A DNA stretch of 64,000 nucleotides, from contig NZ_JAGKJK010000015.1 in NCBI RefSeq assembly GCF_020329435.1, forward strand, positions 62,001 to 126,000, in the 5' to 3' direction. A program made the translations under genes and the position numbers. This document shows positions 51,217 to 60,315 of this stretch, in pieces. The DNA is from Bradyrhizobium hereditatis (lineage in GTDB: Bacteria; Pseudomonadota; Alphaproteobacteria; Rhizobiales; Xanthobacteraceae). Each line of letters starts with the position of its first letter. The first letter of the stretch is position 1. Below the pieces are notes generated by a model. It had not been told where the DNA came from, did no database searches, and saw only the letters and a program-made list of their open reading frames with translations.

Positions 51217-52116
51217 TCACACCGCCACCAGCAGCGCCACGCCCACCACGATCAGCACAATTCCCGAGAGTTCACGCGCCGACATTGGCTGCTTGAACGA
51301 ATAATACGACACCGCCTGCGCGAACAGCACCTCAACGAGCGCCAGCGTGCGCACGTTCGCCGCCGCCGTCAGCGCGAACGCCAGAAACCAGAATTGCGAG
51401 GCGAATGCGCCCATGAAGCCTGCGAGCATCGAGGGTTGCCACAGCCCCAGGATTTTCTTCAGCACGTCGGGAGCGCGGGACAAGAGATAGACCGTCAGTA
51501 CCAGCGTCTGCACGAATAGTCCGAACACCAGCGTGTAGGATGCAGCCGTGACAAAGGAGACGCCGGGCACCGTGATGATCGCGCCGCGAAAGCCGATAGC
51601 TGACAGCGCGAAGCAGCCAGCGGCGACGAGGCCAATGATGGTTGGCTTGATTTCGGCAAAGCCTCTCTCACCGCCCGGCCGCAGCGCGGTGATGACGACG
51701 CCGACCGTCGCGATCAGAATGGCAACCACCTTCAGCAAGGTCAGATGATCGCTGAGGAATATGAAGCCGAAGATCGCGGTCTGGATCGCCTCGGTCTTGA
51801 GGTAGGCCGTGGTCACGACGAAGGAGCGGTCGTTCATTGCCAGCAGCATGAGCCCGGTGGCGACGATCTGGCTGAGCGCGCCAAGCAATAGCCACGGCCA
51901 GAATATCGCCGGCGGCCACGGCACGGGGTCTCCGGTCACGGCCACCACGAGCGCGAAGAACACTAGCGAGAACGGAAAGCCGAACAGGAAGCGTATATTG
52001 GTCGCGCCCCAGGTCCCGAGCGGCCCTGTCAATGACCGCTGCATCGCATTGCGCGCGACCTGACCTAGCGCGGCGATGATGGTGAAGGGAATCCAGAGCG
52101 TGGCGACGGAAAACAT
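51217..52116 (-). CDS. EamA-family drug/metabolite transporter-like permease
   Basis: 299 residues from the ATG at 52116; a longer frame to 52143 is weaker. Ten hydrophobic segments in two five-helix repeats, with GTWGATNIRFLFGFPFSLVF at the start and MNDRSFVVTTAYLKTEAIQT in the middle. EamA proteins move metabolites or amino acids out of the cell. The substrate is unknown. It forms an isolated unit between palindromes on both sides (51115 and 52217). Confidence 0.88.
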   Translation of the reverse strand: MFSVATLWIPFTIIAALGQVARNAMQRSLTGPLGTWGATNIRFLFGFPFSLVFFALVVAVTGDPVPWPPAIFWPWLLLGALSQIVATGLMLLAMNDRSFVVTTAYLKTEAIQTAIFGFIFLSDHLTLLKVVAILIATVGVVITALRPGGERGFAEIKPTIIGLVAAGCFALSAIGFRGAIITVPGVSFVTAASYTLVFGLFVQTLVLTVYLLSRAPDVLKKILGLWQPSMLAGFMGAFASQFWFLAFALTAAANVRTLALVEVLFAQAVSYYSFKQPMSARELSGIVLIVVGVALLVAV

Positions 52117-52216
52117 GCGGATACCGGCAGGAAACTGCCGCACCGTGCCGGGCGGGATCCGTCAGGTCAACGGGAGCACCGTCATGACAGGATTGCGATC
52201 GCACCGCAAACACGCT

Positions 52217-52335
52217 GTCGTCCCTGCGAACGCAGGGACCCATACGCCGCGGCTTCTCAATGTATTCCGCTGGTCGGTGGCTTCGCGCAATAACGAGCGC
52301 AGGTGGTTACGGGTCCCTGCGTTCGCAGGGACGAC
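52217..52335. repeat. Palindromic repeat, GTCGTCCCTGCGAACGCAGG family
   Basis: Arms GTCGTCCCTGCGAACGCAGG and its exact complement at the right end, including GACCCATACGCCGCGGCTTC and a GGTTACGGGTCCCTGC partner; internal loop of about 55 bases. It lies between the EamA start and the ubiG stop. Confidence 0.88.
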
Positions 52336-52367
52336 ACCGTTGATGCGGCGAAACCGCCGGCATCAAC

Positions 52368-53135
52368 TCACACCCCCTCCGCGACCACCATGTAGTTCAC
52401 GTCCATGTCGGACGAGATGCTCCATCGGTCGGCGAGCGGGTTATAGACCACGCCGGCTTGGTCGGTGATGGTGAGGCGACTATTGGCGAGATGCCGCGCA
52501 AGCTCGTCCGGCGTGACGAACTTGTCCCACTGATGGGTACCGCGTGGCAGCCAGCGCAGGATGTATTCGGCGCCGACGATGGCGAGCGCAAAGCTCTTCC
52601 AGTTGCGGTTCAGCGTCGAGACCACCATGATCCCGCCCGGCTTGACCATCGCCGCGCAGCGGGCAATGAACGCGCCGACATCGGTGACATGCTCGACCAC
52701 TTCCATCGCCAGCACGATGTCGAAGCGCTCGCGGAGATCCATCTCCTCGACGGTGGTGCAGCGGTAGTCGATCGACAGATGCCCCTTCTCGGCATGCAGC
52801 CTGGCGGCGGCAATATTGGTCGCCGAGGGATCGATCCCGACCACCTGCGCGCCCAGCCGCGTGAACGGTTCGCACAACAGGCCCGCGCCGCAGCCGATGT
52901 CGAGAATCCGCAGGCCCGACAGGCAACTCAGGCTCCTGGCGTTACGCTCGAACTTGCGGCATGCGGCGTCACGGATATAGCCGAGCCGCAGCGGATTGAT
53001 CTTGTGCAGCGGGGCCATCTTGCCCTTGGGGTCCCACCACTCTTCGGACAGTTTTGAAAATTTTGCGACTTCGACGGGATCAACGCTACCGACCGTCGCG
53101 GAAAAGCCGGCGGATGAATTTTGCTGTATGGCCAT
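52368..53135 (-). CDS. ubiG: Ubiquinone biosynthesis O-methyltransferase UbiG
   Basis: 255 residues. It performs both O-methylations of ubiquinone synthesis. SAM motif I LDIGCGAG (78-85), FDIVLAMEVVEHVTD (about 141-155), NRNWKSFALAIVGAEYILRW and PRGTHQWDKFVTP are typical UbiG segments. It is followed by the PH-domain gene upstream on the same strand (3-base gap), and both are divergent from lysC. Confidence 0.96.
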   Translation of the reverse strand: MAIQQNSSAGFSATVGSVDPVEVAKFSKLSEEWWDPKGKMAPLHKINPLRLGYIRDAACRKFERNARSLSCLSGLRILDIGCGAGLLCEPFTRLGAQVVGIDPSATNIAAARLHAEKGHLSIDYRCTTVEEMDLRERFDIVLAMEVVEHVTDVGAFIARCAAMVKPGGIMVVSTLNRNWKSFALAIVGAEYILRWLPRGTHQWDKFVTPDELARHLANSRLTITDQAGVVYNPLADRWSISSDMDVNYMVVAEGV

Positions 53136-53138
53136 GAT

Positions 53139-53618
53139 TTAGGTGCCCGACGGTCGGGTCGTGATGGCGGTGCGAAACGCTAGCGGGCGCGAAATGGTGG
53201 AAATGGTTTGCGTACCCTCGCCGACGCCCTGAATGGTGACGTCGCCGTAGTTCAAGATGCGGCCGAGAATGCTCTGGTTGACGTCGACGCTCTCGACCTT
53301 GTCGAGGCTCATCTCGAAGGTCCGCCGCTTGATGAAACCCGTCTTATGGACGACGCGCATATTGGTGACGTCGGTCTCGGTGGTCCAGCGATGGAACCAA
53401 GCCGTCGCGGTCCAATACAATGCCGCAAGTCCAACGACGGCAGCCACGGCCAGGCAAAGCAACATCAGCGCGTCGGTGGTGACCATCTGCGACAGCACCA
53501 GAAACACGACCGCGACAGTCCACGCCGCGATGGCCGGCAGATAAAACATCCAGTGCGCGTTGGTCGAATACAGCACCTTCTCGCCGGGCTGGATGATATC
53601 ATCGATATAACGGCCCAT
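53139..53618 (-). CDS. PH domain-containing membrane protein (bPH_2)
   Basis: 159 residues. Two hydrophobic segments (about 24-45 and 50-70) precede a bacterial PH-like domain (about 75-150) with TNMRVVHKTGFIKRRTFEMS and the conserved VDVNQSILGRILNYGDVTIQ motif. Members of this family are membrane-anchored with unknown role. Its stop lies 3 bases from the ubiG start, so it is probably translated with ubiG. Confidence 0.88.
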   Translation of the reverse strand: MGRYIDDIIQPGEKVLYSTNAHWMFYLPAIAAWTVAVVFLVLSQMVTTDALMLLCLAVAAVVGLAALYWTATAWFHRWTTETDVTNMRVVHKTGFIKRRTFEMSLDKVESVDVNQSILGRILNYGDVTIQGVGEGTQTISTISRPLAFRTAITTRPSGT

Positions 53619-53690
53619 ACGCCTGCCCTGAATTAACCCGCTACTACGGCAAATTGCGCCATTTTGGGTCGAAAACGGAACCTGGGGTGC

Positions 53691-53719
53691 TTGCCCCGGA
53701 CCGCGTCGCTATGTATACG
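53691..53719 (+). promoter_or_regulatory. Candidate lysC promoter
   Basis: TTGCCC (53691-53696) and TATACG (53714-53719) with a 17-base spacer, giving a predicted start near 53726 and a leader of about 68 bases. It matches less well than the rpmB promoter, but it is well placed between the divergent PH-domain and lysC genes. Confidence 0.45.
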
Positions 53720-53793
53720 CCGCTTTCGACCCGCACGCTCCACTTTCCGTGCGGGTCATCTAACTTATCCTCACAGGGAATGCACGCGTCGTC

Positions 53794-55050
53794 ATGGGCC
53801 GCCTCGTGATGAAATTCGGCGGTACATCCGTCGCCAATATCGACCGAATCCGCAACGTCGCGCGTCACGTCAAGCGCGAAGTCGATGCCGGTCATGATGT
53901 CGCCGTCGTGGTGTCAGCGATGGCCGGCAAGACCAACGAACTGGTGGACTGGTGCGGTGACGCCTCGCCGATGCATGATGCGCGCGAATATGACGCCGTG
54001 GTGGCATCCGGCGAACAGGTGACCTCGGGCCTGCTTGCGATCGTGCTGCAAGGCATGGGCATCCAGGCGCGCTCCTGGCAAGGCTGGCAGATCCCGATCA
54101 AGACCTCCGACGCCCACGCCTCGGCGCGGATTCTCGATATCGACGGCACGGAGATCGTCAACCGTTTCAAGGATCGCAAGGAAGTCGCCGTCATCGCCGG
54201 CTTCCAGGGCATCAACCCGCAGACCAACCGAATCACCACGCTCGGGCGCGGCGGGTCTGACACGTCGGCGGTGGCCATTGCGGCCGCCGTCCGGGCCGAC
54301 CGCTGCGACATCTACACCGACGTCGACGGCGTCTACACCACCGATCCGCGGGTGGTTCCGAAGGCCCGGCGGCTCGACAAGATCGCCTTCGAGGACATGC
54401 TGGAACTGGCCTCGCTGGGGGCCAAGGTTCTGCAGGTGCGCTCGGTGGAACTCGGCATGGTGCACAACATACCTGTGTTCGTCCGTTCCAGCTTCGACAA
54501 GCCCGAGGATATCGACTCGCACGGCACGCCGCCGGGCACGCTGATCTGCAGCGAGGAGGAAATCATGATGGAAAGCCACGTCGTCACCGGCATCGCCTTC
54601 TCCAAGGACGAAGCCCAGATTTCGCTGCGCCAGATCGAGGACAAGCCCGGCGTTGCCGCCGCGATTTTCGGCCCCCTGGCGGATGCCAATATCAATGTCG
54701 ACATGATCGTGCAGAACGTCTCCGAGGACGGCAAGACCACCGATCTCACCTTCACCGTTCCGGCCTCCGACTATAACCGCGCCCGCGAGACCATTACCGC
54801 GGCGAAGAGCAAGATCGGCTATGCCCGGCTCGACAGCGCCACCGACGTGTCGAAGGTCTCGGTGATCGGCAGCGGCATGCGCAGCCATGCCGGCGTCGCG
54901 GCGAAGGCGTTCAAGGCGCTCTCCGAGCGCAATATCAACATTCGCGCCATCACCACCTCCGAGATCAAGTTCTCGGTGCTGATCGACGCCGCCTATACCG
55001 AACTTGCGGTGCGCACGCTGCACACGCTCTACGGGCTCGACCAGGCTTAG
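53794..55050 (+). CDS. lysC: Aspartate kinase
   Basis: 418 residues. It phosphorylates aspartate to start lysine, threonine and methionine synthesis. Signature KFGGTSVANIDRI (7-19), the SDTSAVAIAAAVRADRCDIY site (about 167) and YTDVDGVYTTDPRVVPKA near 186 are present. Two ACT domains (about 265-400; IEDKPGVAAAIFGPLADANI and VSVIGSGMRSHAGVAAKAFK) mediate feedback control by lysine/threonine. Length is normal. A 12-bp inverted repeat follows 22 bases after the stop. Confidence 0.97.
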   Translation: MGRLVMKFGGTSVANIDRIRNVARHVKREVDAGHDVAVVVSAMAGKTNELVDWCGDASPMHDAREYDAVVASGEQVTSGLLAIVLQGMGIQARSWQGWQIPIKTSDAHASARILDIDGTEIVNRFKDRKEVAVIAGFQGINPQTNRITTLGRGGSDTSAVAIAAAVRADRCDIYTDVDGVYTTDPRVVPKARRLDKIAFEDMLELASLGAKVLQVRSVELGMVHNIPVFVRSSFDKPEDIDSHGTPPGTLICSEEEIMMESHVVTGIAFSKDEAQISLRQIEDKPGVAAAIFGPLADANINVDMIVQNVSEDGKTTDLTFTVPASDYNRARETITAAKSKIGYARLDSATDVSKVSVIGSGMRSHAGVAAKAFKALSERNINIRAITTSEIKFSVLIDAAYTELAVRTLHTLYGLDQA

Positions 55051-55071
55051 GACGATTTTCTCTCAAATTTG

Positions 55072-55117
55072 GCGCATGGTCTGATCGCCAGCCGGCCGGG
55101 TTGGGCAGACCATGCGC
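55072..55117 (+). repeat. Inverted repeat downstream of lysC
   Basis: GCGCATGGTCTG (55072-55083) and its perfect complement CAGACCATGCGC (55106-55117) enclose 22 bases. A second hairpin CGATCCC / GGGATCG (55244-55250, 55260-55266) lies farther right. Neither has a uridine tail. They fill most of the 321-base gap before ptsP. Confidence 0.6.
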
Positions 55118-55371
55118 TTCGCTGGCGCAGCATCGGCCCTGACACACACGTTATTGCTTCTGGCAGGCGTTTTGCTTGGCAAAGCAAGCCTCGATTGGCT
55201 ATACGGCCTGTGAGGCGGGTTGCCGCAAACTGCGCGACGGTGGCGATCCCGATTCGGCTGGGATCGGGTGCCTGCGGCGGCGCCGAATGAATAAAATTGT
55301 TGTCTTTGGTGCGTTTCACGCCAGCTGCCGGCCACCCGGCTGGCTGGCCTTGCGGGGGAGGATACAAGCAC

Positions 55372-57639
55372 ATGCGGAGCACGTCGGGAGGCCCCCGCGT
55401 CTTGTTGAGACGGCTCCGCGAGACCATGGCGGAGAAGGTCTCGGCCCAGGAGCGGCTGGATAAGATCGTGGTGCTGATCGCGGCCAACATGGTGGCCGAG
55501 GTCTGCTCCTGCTACGTGCTGCGCATCGATAACACGCTCGAACTCTACGCCACCGAAGGTCTGAACCGCGATGCGGTGCATCGCACCGTGCTGAACGCGC
55601 ATGAGGGCCTCGTCGGCCTGGTCGCCAGCGAGGCGAGCCCGCTCAACCTCTCGGATGCACAAAGCCATCCGGCGTTCTCGTTCCGCCCGGAAACCGGCGA
55701 AGAAATCTATCATTCGTTCCTCGGCGTGCCGATCCTGCGCGCCGGCAACACGCTAGGCGTGCTTGTCGTGCAGAACCGCGCCAAGCGCACCTATGTCGAG
55801 GAAGAGGTCGAGGCGCTGCAGACCACCGCCATGGTGCTGGCGGAAATGATCGCCTCCGGCGAACTGGCGGCGCTGGCGCAGCCCGGCGCGGAACCGGCGG
55901 CGCGGCACTCCCTGCACAAGACTGGGGCCATCCTCTCCGACGGCATCGCGCTCGGCCACGCCGTGCTGCACGAGCCGCGCGTCGTCATCACCAACTACAT
56001 CGCCGAGGACCTGCCGAAGGAAATCAAGAGGCTCGACGCGGCGCTGGCCAAGCTGCGCGCCGACCTCGACCGCATGCTGGAGCGCGGCGACGTCGCCGAA
56101 AGCGGCGAGCACCGCGACGTGCTGGAAGCCTACCGGATGTTCGCCAACGACCACGGCTGGTCGCATAAGCTGCACGAGGCGGTCGCCACCGGCCTCACCG
56201 CAGAAGCCGCCGTCGAGCGCGTGCAGTCCGACACCCGCGCGCGCATGCTACGCTCGACCGATCCCTACCTGCGCGACCGCCTGCACGACCTGGAAGACCT
56301 CGGCCATCGTTTGATGCGGCAACTGGTCGGGCAGGATCACGCGCCCTCGCGTGAACAGCTCCCCGAAAACGCCATCCTGATCGCCCGCGCAATGGGACCG
56401 GCGGCCCTGCTCGACTACGACCGCAAGCGGCTGCGCGGCCTGGTGCTGGAGGAAGGCACCGCCAACTCCCATGTCTCGATCGTGGCGCGCGCGCTCGGGA
56501 TTCCCGCGGTCGGTGAAGTGCCGAACGCGCCGGGCATTGCCGATCCCGGCGATCCCATCATCGTCGACGGCACCTCGGGCTCGATCTATGTCCGCCCCTC
56601 GGCCGAGATCGAATCGGCCTATGCCGAACGCGTGCGATTCCGCGCGCGACGGCAGGCGCAATATGCCGCGCTGCGCGACAAGCCCTGCGTGACCAAGGAC
56701 GGCCAGGCGGTCGAACTGATGATCAATGCTGGCCTCGTCATCGACCTGCCGCATATCGAGGACACCGGCAGCGCCGGCATCGGCCTGTTCCGCACCGAAT
56801 TGCAGTTCATGGTCGGCCAGAGCCTGCCGCGCTCTTCCGACCAGCTCGCGCTCTATCGCACGGTGCTGGACGCCGCCGGCACCAAGCCGGTGACGTTCCG
56901 GACGCTCGATATTGGCGGCGACAAGGCGCTGCCCTATATGGAAACCGTGATCGAGGAAAACCCGGCGCTCGGCTGGCGTGCGATCCGGCTTGGGCTCGAT
57001 CGACCGGGACTGCTGCGCGGCCAGATTCGCGCGCTGCTGCGGGCCGGCGGCGGACGCGCGCTGAAGATCATGTTTCCGATGATTTCCGATGTCGCGGAGT
57101 TCGACCAGGCCAAGGCGATCGTCGAGCGCGAGCTGACCTATTTGCGCCAGCACGGCCATCCGTTGCCGGAACGGATCGATGTCGGCACCATGGTCGAAGT
57201 GCCGGCGCTGCTCTATCAGCTCGACGAACTCCTGAAGAAGGTCGATTTCGTTTCGGTCGGGTCAAACGACCTGTTCCAGTTCCTGTTCGCAGTCGACCGG
57301 GGCAATCCCAAGGTTTCGGAGCGCTTCGACACCATGTCGGCGCCGATCCTGCGTGCGCTGCGCGACATCGTGCGCAAGGCGCAGGCGGCCAAAAAGACGG
57401 CATCGCTGTGCGGCGAGATGGCCTCCAAGCCGCTCGGCGCTCTGGCGCTGATTGCGCTTGGCTACCGTTCGCTGTCGCTGTCTGCCACCGCCCACGGCCC
57501 GGTGAAGGCAATGATCTTGGATCTCGACGCCAAGAAGGCGGAAGCTGTCCTGATGCCGCTCTTGGATGCGCCGGCCGGCAGCGTCTCGATCCGGCAGAAG
57601 CTGACGGAATTCGCGGAAGCGGAGGGGCTGTCGTTGTAG
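55372..57639 (+). CDS. ptsP: PEP-protein phosphotransferase PtsP (enzyme I-Ntr)
   Basis: 755 residues from the ATG at 55372, with GGAGG about 11 bases upstream. The first enzyme of the nitrogen PTS phosphorelay: GAF domain (about 25-165), EIN domain, then the phosphohistidine region GTANSHVSIVARALGIPA with His367, and the PEP-binding TIM barrel (GIGLFRTELQFM about 481, DIGGDKALPYME about 529, and CGEMA near 680). Transfers phosphate from PEP to NPr, linking nitrogen and carbon state; also affects polyhydroxybutyrate and potassium in relatives. No ptsN/ptsO nearby, which is usual. Confidence 0.95.
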   Translation: MRSTSGGPRVLLRRLRETMAEKVSAQERLDKIVVLIAANMVAEVCSCYVLRIDNTLELYATEGLNRDAVHRTVLNAHEGLVGLVASEASPLNLSDAQSHPAFSFRPETGEEIYHSFLGVPILRAGNTLGVLVVQNRAKRTYVEEEVEALQTTAMVLAEMIASGELAALAQPGAEPAARHSLHKTGAILSDGIALGHAVLHEPRVVITNYIAEDLPKEIKRLDAALAKLRADLDRMLERGDVAESGEHRDVLEAYRMFANDHGWSHKLHEAVATGLTAEAAVERVQSDTRARMLRSTDPYLRDRLHDLEDLGHRLMRQLVGQDHAPSREQLPENAILIARAMGPAALLDYDRKRLRGLVLEEGTANSHVSIVARALGIPAVGEVPNAPGIADPGDPIIVDGTSGSIYVRPSAEIESAYAERVRFRARRQAQYAALRDKPCVTKDGQAVELMINAGLVIDLPHIEDTGSAGIGLFRTELQFMVGQSLPRSSDQLALYRTVLDAAGTKPVTFRTLDIGGDKALPYMETVIEENPALGWRAIRLGLDRPGLLRGQIRALLRAGGGRALKIMFPMISDVAEFDQAKAIVERELTYLRQHGHPLPERIDVGTMVEVPALLYQLDELLKKVDFVSVGSNDLFQFLFAVDRGNPKVSERFDTMSAPILRALRDIVRKAQAAKKTASLCGEMASKPLGALALIALGYRSLSLSATAHGPVKAMILDLDAKKAEAVLMPLLDAPAGSVSIRQKLTEFAEAEGLSL

Positions 57640-57693
57640 CGAGGCTCTGCTCCGACAATGCCGCCCGCATTCCGTTTCCCTGAGAACAACGCC

Positions 57694-58773
57694 ATGCTAC
57701 CCGAAGCCAAACTCGACATCCTGCTCGCCCATCACGCCTCGCTCGAAGCCGAGCTGCTGGGCCAGGTCAATTCCGAAAAATACGTCCAGATCACGCGCGA
57801 GCTCGCCGAGCTCAACCCGCTGATTGATGCGGTCAAGGCCTACCGCACCACGCGAGCCGAGATTGCGGGCGCCGAATCGCTGTTGGCGGATGCCGCCACC
57901 GATCCCGAAATGCGCAGCATGGCTGAAGCCGAGCTCGAAACGCTGCAGGCGCGCGTCGCCGAACTCGAGCAAAAGATTCGCATCGCATTGTTGCCCAAGG
58001 ACGCCATGGACGACCGCAACGTGATGCTGGAAATCCGTGCCGGCACCGGCGGCGACGAAGCCTCGCTGTTCGCCGGCGACCTGTTCCGGATGTATGAGCG
58101 CTTCGCCAGCCTGCAGGGCTGGAAAGTCGAGGTGATCTCGGCCTCCGAGGGCACGGTGGGCGGCTTTAAGGAAATCATCGCCGAGGTGCAGGGCCGCGGC
58201 GCGTTCGCCAAGCTGAAATTCGAATCCGGCGTGCACCGCGTACAGCGCGTGCCCGACACCGAAACGCAGGGGCGCATTCACACTTCCGCCGCCACCGTCG
58301 CGGTGCTGCCCGAGGTGGAAGATGTCGATGTCGACATCAAGAATGAGGACCTAAGGATCGAGACCATGCGCGCGCAAGGCGCCGGCGGCCAGCACGTCAA
58401 CAAGACGGAATCGGCGATCCGCATCACCCATATCCCGACGGGGATCGTGGTGATGATGCAGGACAGCCGTTCCCAGCACAAGAATAGAGCCTCCGCGATG
58501 AATATTCTGCGCTCGCGCATCTACGACGCCGAACGCCAGCGCGTCGAGGCGGCGCGCTCCGCCGACCGCAAGGAGAAGGTCGGCTCCGGCGATCGAAGCG
58601 AGCGCATCCGCACCTATAATTTCCCACAGGGCCGCGTCACCGATCACCGCATCAATCTGACGCTCTACAAATTGCCGCAGGTGATCTCCGGCGAAGCGCT
58701 GGGCGAGTTGATCGATGCACTGACCACCGAGCACCAGGCGGCGCAACTCGCCGCGCAAGGCGCCGCAGCGTGA
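57694..58773 (+). CDS. prfA: Peptide chain release factor 1
   Basis: 359 residues from the ATG at 57694. Terminates translation at UAA and UAG. The GGQ motif (231-233 in RAQGAGGQHVNKTESA) enters the peptidyl-transfer centre; the stop-codon reading motif PxT is PDT (187-189). The downstream prmC gene encodes the enzyme that methylates the GGQ glutamine, so the pair is functionally linked. The start at 57658 is in frame but lacks support. Confidence 0.97.
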   Translation: MLPEAKLDILLAHHASLEAELLGQVNSEKYVQITRELAELNPLIDAVKAYRTTRAEIAGAESLLADAATDPEMRSMAEAELETLQARVAELEQKIRIALLPKDAMDDRNVMLEIRAGTGGDEASLFAGDLFRMYERFASLQGWKVEVISASEGTVGGFKEIIAEVQGRGAFAKLKFESGVHRVQRVPDTETQGRIHTSAATVAVLPEVEDVDVDIKNEDLRIETMRAQGAGGQHVNKTESAIRITHIPTGIVVMMQDSRSQHKNRASAMNILRSRIYDAERQRVEAARSADRKEKVGSGDRSERIRTYNFPQGRVTDHRINLTLYKLPQVISGEALGELIDALTTEHQAAQLAAQGAAA

Positions 58774-58783
58774 GCGTCATCCG

Positions 58784-58909
58784 GTCGTCGTCCCCGCGAA
58801 AGCGGGGACCCATACGCCGCGGCCTCTCGGTGTGGGTGATGGCGGCGGCGTCCTTTCGCAGCAACAAGAAGCTGTGGTTATGGGTCCCTGCGTTCGCAGG
58901 GACGACGTC
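58784..58909. repeat. Palindromic repeat, GTCGTCCC family, between prfA and prmC
   Basis: GTCGTCGTCCCCGCGAAAGC...GACCCATACGCCGCGGCCTC on the left and TGGGTCCCTGCGTTCGCAGG with GACGACGTC on the right. The arms read slightly differently (CCCCGCG vs CCCTGCG), so the pairing has some mismatches. It lies inside what is otherwise an operon. Confidence 0.85.
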
Positions 58910-58945
58910 GAATTTGCGGCACTGCCGGTGCGAAGCGGACGCCGA

Positions 58946-59827
58946 ATGAGCTCTTTCGCCAACCAGACCATCGAGGCCGCGAGGCGCGCGCTCGCCGCGC
59001 GCCTCCAATCCGCGACAAATGATTCGGCCGAACTCGATGCGCGGCTGCTGATCGGCCATGCGCTCGGTCTCAACCTGACCGGCCTGATCACAGCCGCGCA
59101 GCGCCGACTGACAGCGGACGAATCGGCACGTCTCGAAGGGTTCGCCGACCGCCGGCTCGCCGGTGAGCCGGTCGCCCGGATCGTTGGCGAGAAGGAATTT
59201 TGGGGTCTGCCGCTGCAGCTCTCGTCCGCGACGCTGGTGCCGCGACCCGATACCGAGACGGTGGTGGAACTGGCGCTGGAACTGCTGCGCATTGGAGGAG
59301 ACCTCCGTCGCCCATTGCGGATCGCCGACCTCGGCACCGGATCCGGTGCGATCCTGCTGGCGCTGTTGTCGGAGCTGTCGGCGGCGCAAGGATTTGGAAC
59401 CGATATTTCGGCAGATGCCCTGCGAACTGCCGCAGCGAACGCGGCGCGCACCGGCCTATCGGATCGCGCGACATTCGTCGCGTGCGACTATGCGAGCGGG
59501 CTATCCGGGCAATTCGATCTGATCGTCTCAAATCCCCCCTATATTCGCTCGGCTGATATCGCCGCCCTCGCCCAGGAAGTCAGGAATTATGATCCGCTTG
59601 CTGCGCTCGACGGCGGCAGCGACGGTCTGGACGCCTACCGCGCGCTGATCCCGCAGTCGGCCGGTCTTCTCGCGCCGGGCGGCGCCCTGATCGTGGAGGC
59701 CGGAAGGGGCCAAAGCGCCCAAATCCAGGCCTTGATGACGGCCGCAGGGTTAACGGCTGCATTCGCCCCCAGGGCCGATCTGGGAGGCATTCCGAGGGCG
59801 GCCGCGGGCCACAAAATGGCCCGATAA
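58946..59827 (+). CDS. prmC: Release factor glutamine methyltransferase PrmC
   Basis: 293 residues from the ATG at 58946. Methylates the glutamine of the GGQ motif in release factors. SAM motif DLGTGSG (128-134) and the catalytic NPPY (196-199) are intact; the N-terminal helical domain is normal. It follows prfA, separated by a palindromic repeat, as a conserved pair. Longer in-frame starts begin inside the repeat and are rejected. Confidence 0.95.
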   Translation: MSSFANQTIEAARRALAARLQSATNDSAELDARLLIGHALGLNLTGLITAAQRRLTADESARLEGFADRRLAGEPVARIVGEKEFWGLPLQLSSATLVPRPDTETVVELALELLRIGGDLRRPLRIADLGTGSGAILLALLSELSAAQGFGTDISADALRTAAANAARTGLSDRATFVACDYASGLSGQFDLIVSNPPYIRSADIAALAQEVRNYDPLAALDGGSDGLDAYRALIPQSAGLLAPGGALIVEAGRGQSAQIQALMTAAGLTAAFAPRADLGGIPRAAAGHKMAR

Positions 59828-60315
59828 AGTCCGCCGGGAACGCAAAAAAACCCCTTGGAATATTCGCCGGGAACGACTACGTTCCGGCCACAACATCGGT
59901 CCAGGGTTGCTGGCCCCGTAAGGCGATACGGTGAGGCCGGAGTTCTCGAAACGAGAGCCCGCCGGATGAAAGGTTCCAAAACGCAGGTCGAATTGAGCGC
60001 AATAGCCGGGGCTGTGCTGCTCTCGACCGTAAAGCGAACGAAAGCCTGATATTGCGCTTGAAGACTTACGCAACAGCCGGTCACGCGAAGCCGTCACGCA
60101 AGACGATTAGGCTGGTTTGGCAGGCTGAATGGTTTGGTCCGGCGCGCGAATGATCGCGGCTGGTTGGGGAACGCGTCTTTGCTGAACGCGATGGTTGGCG
60201 AAATCGATGACATGAATCCGAACGGCATCGTGATTCGGTGCGCTTGAGTGCGCGCCGGATCGGATCAGGCTAGCAAGGCAACTGCATAATTTCAGGGCTG
60301 GAATAAAGGCGAGAC
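59828..60315. other. 488-base gene-free stretch before the DUF4167 gene
   Basis: I recognise no gene. CGCCGGGAACG occurs twice (59832-59842 and 59865-59875), and the second copy forms a hairpin with CGTTCCGGC (59880-59888). An A7 run lies between them. It is longer than expected for a simple promoter and may hold a leader or small RNA; evidence is weak. Confidence 0.45.
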
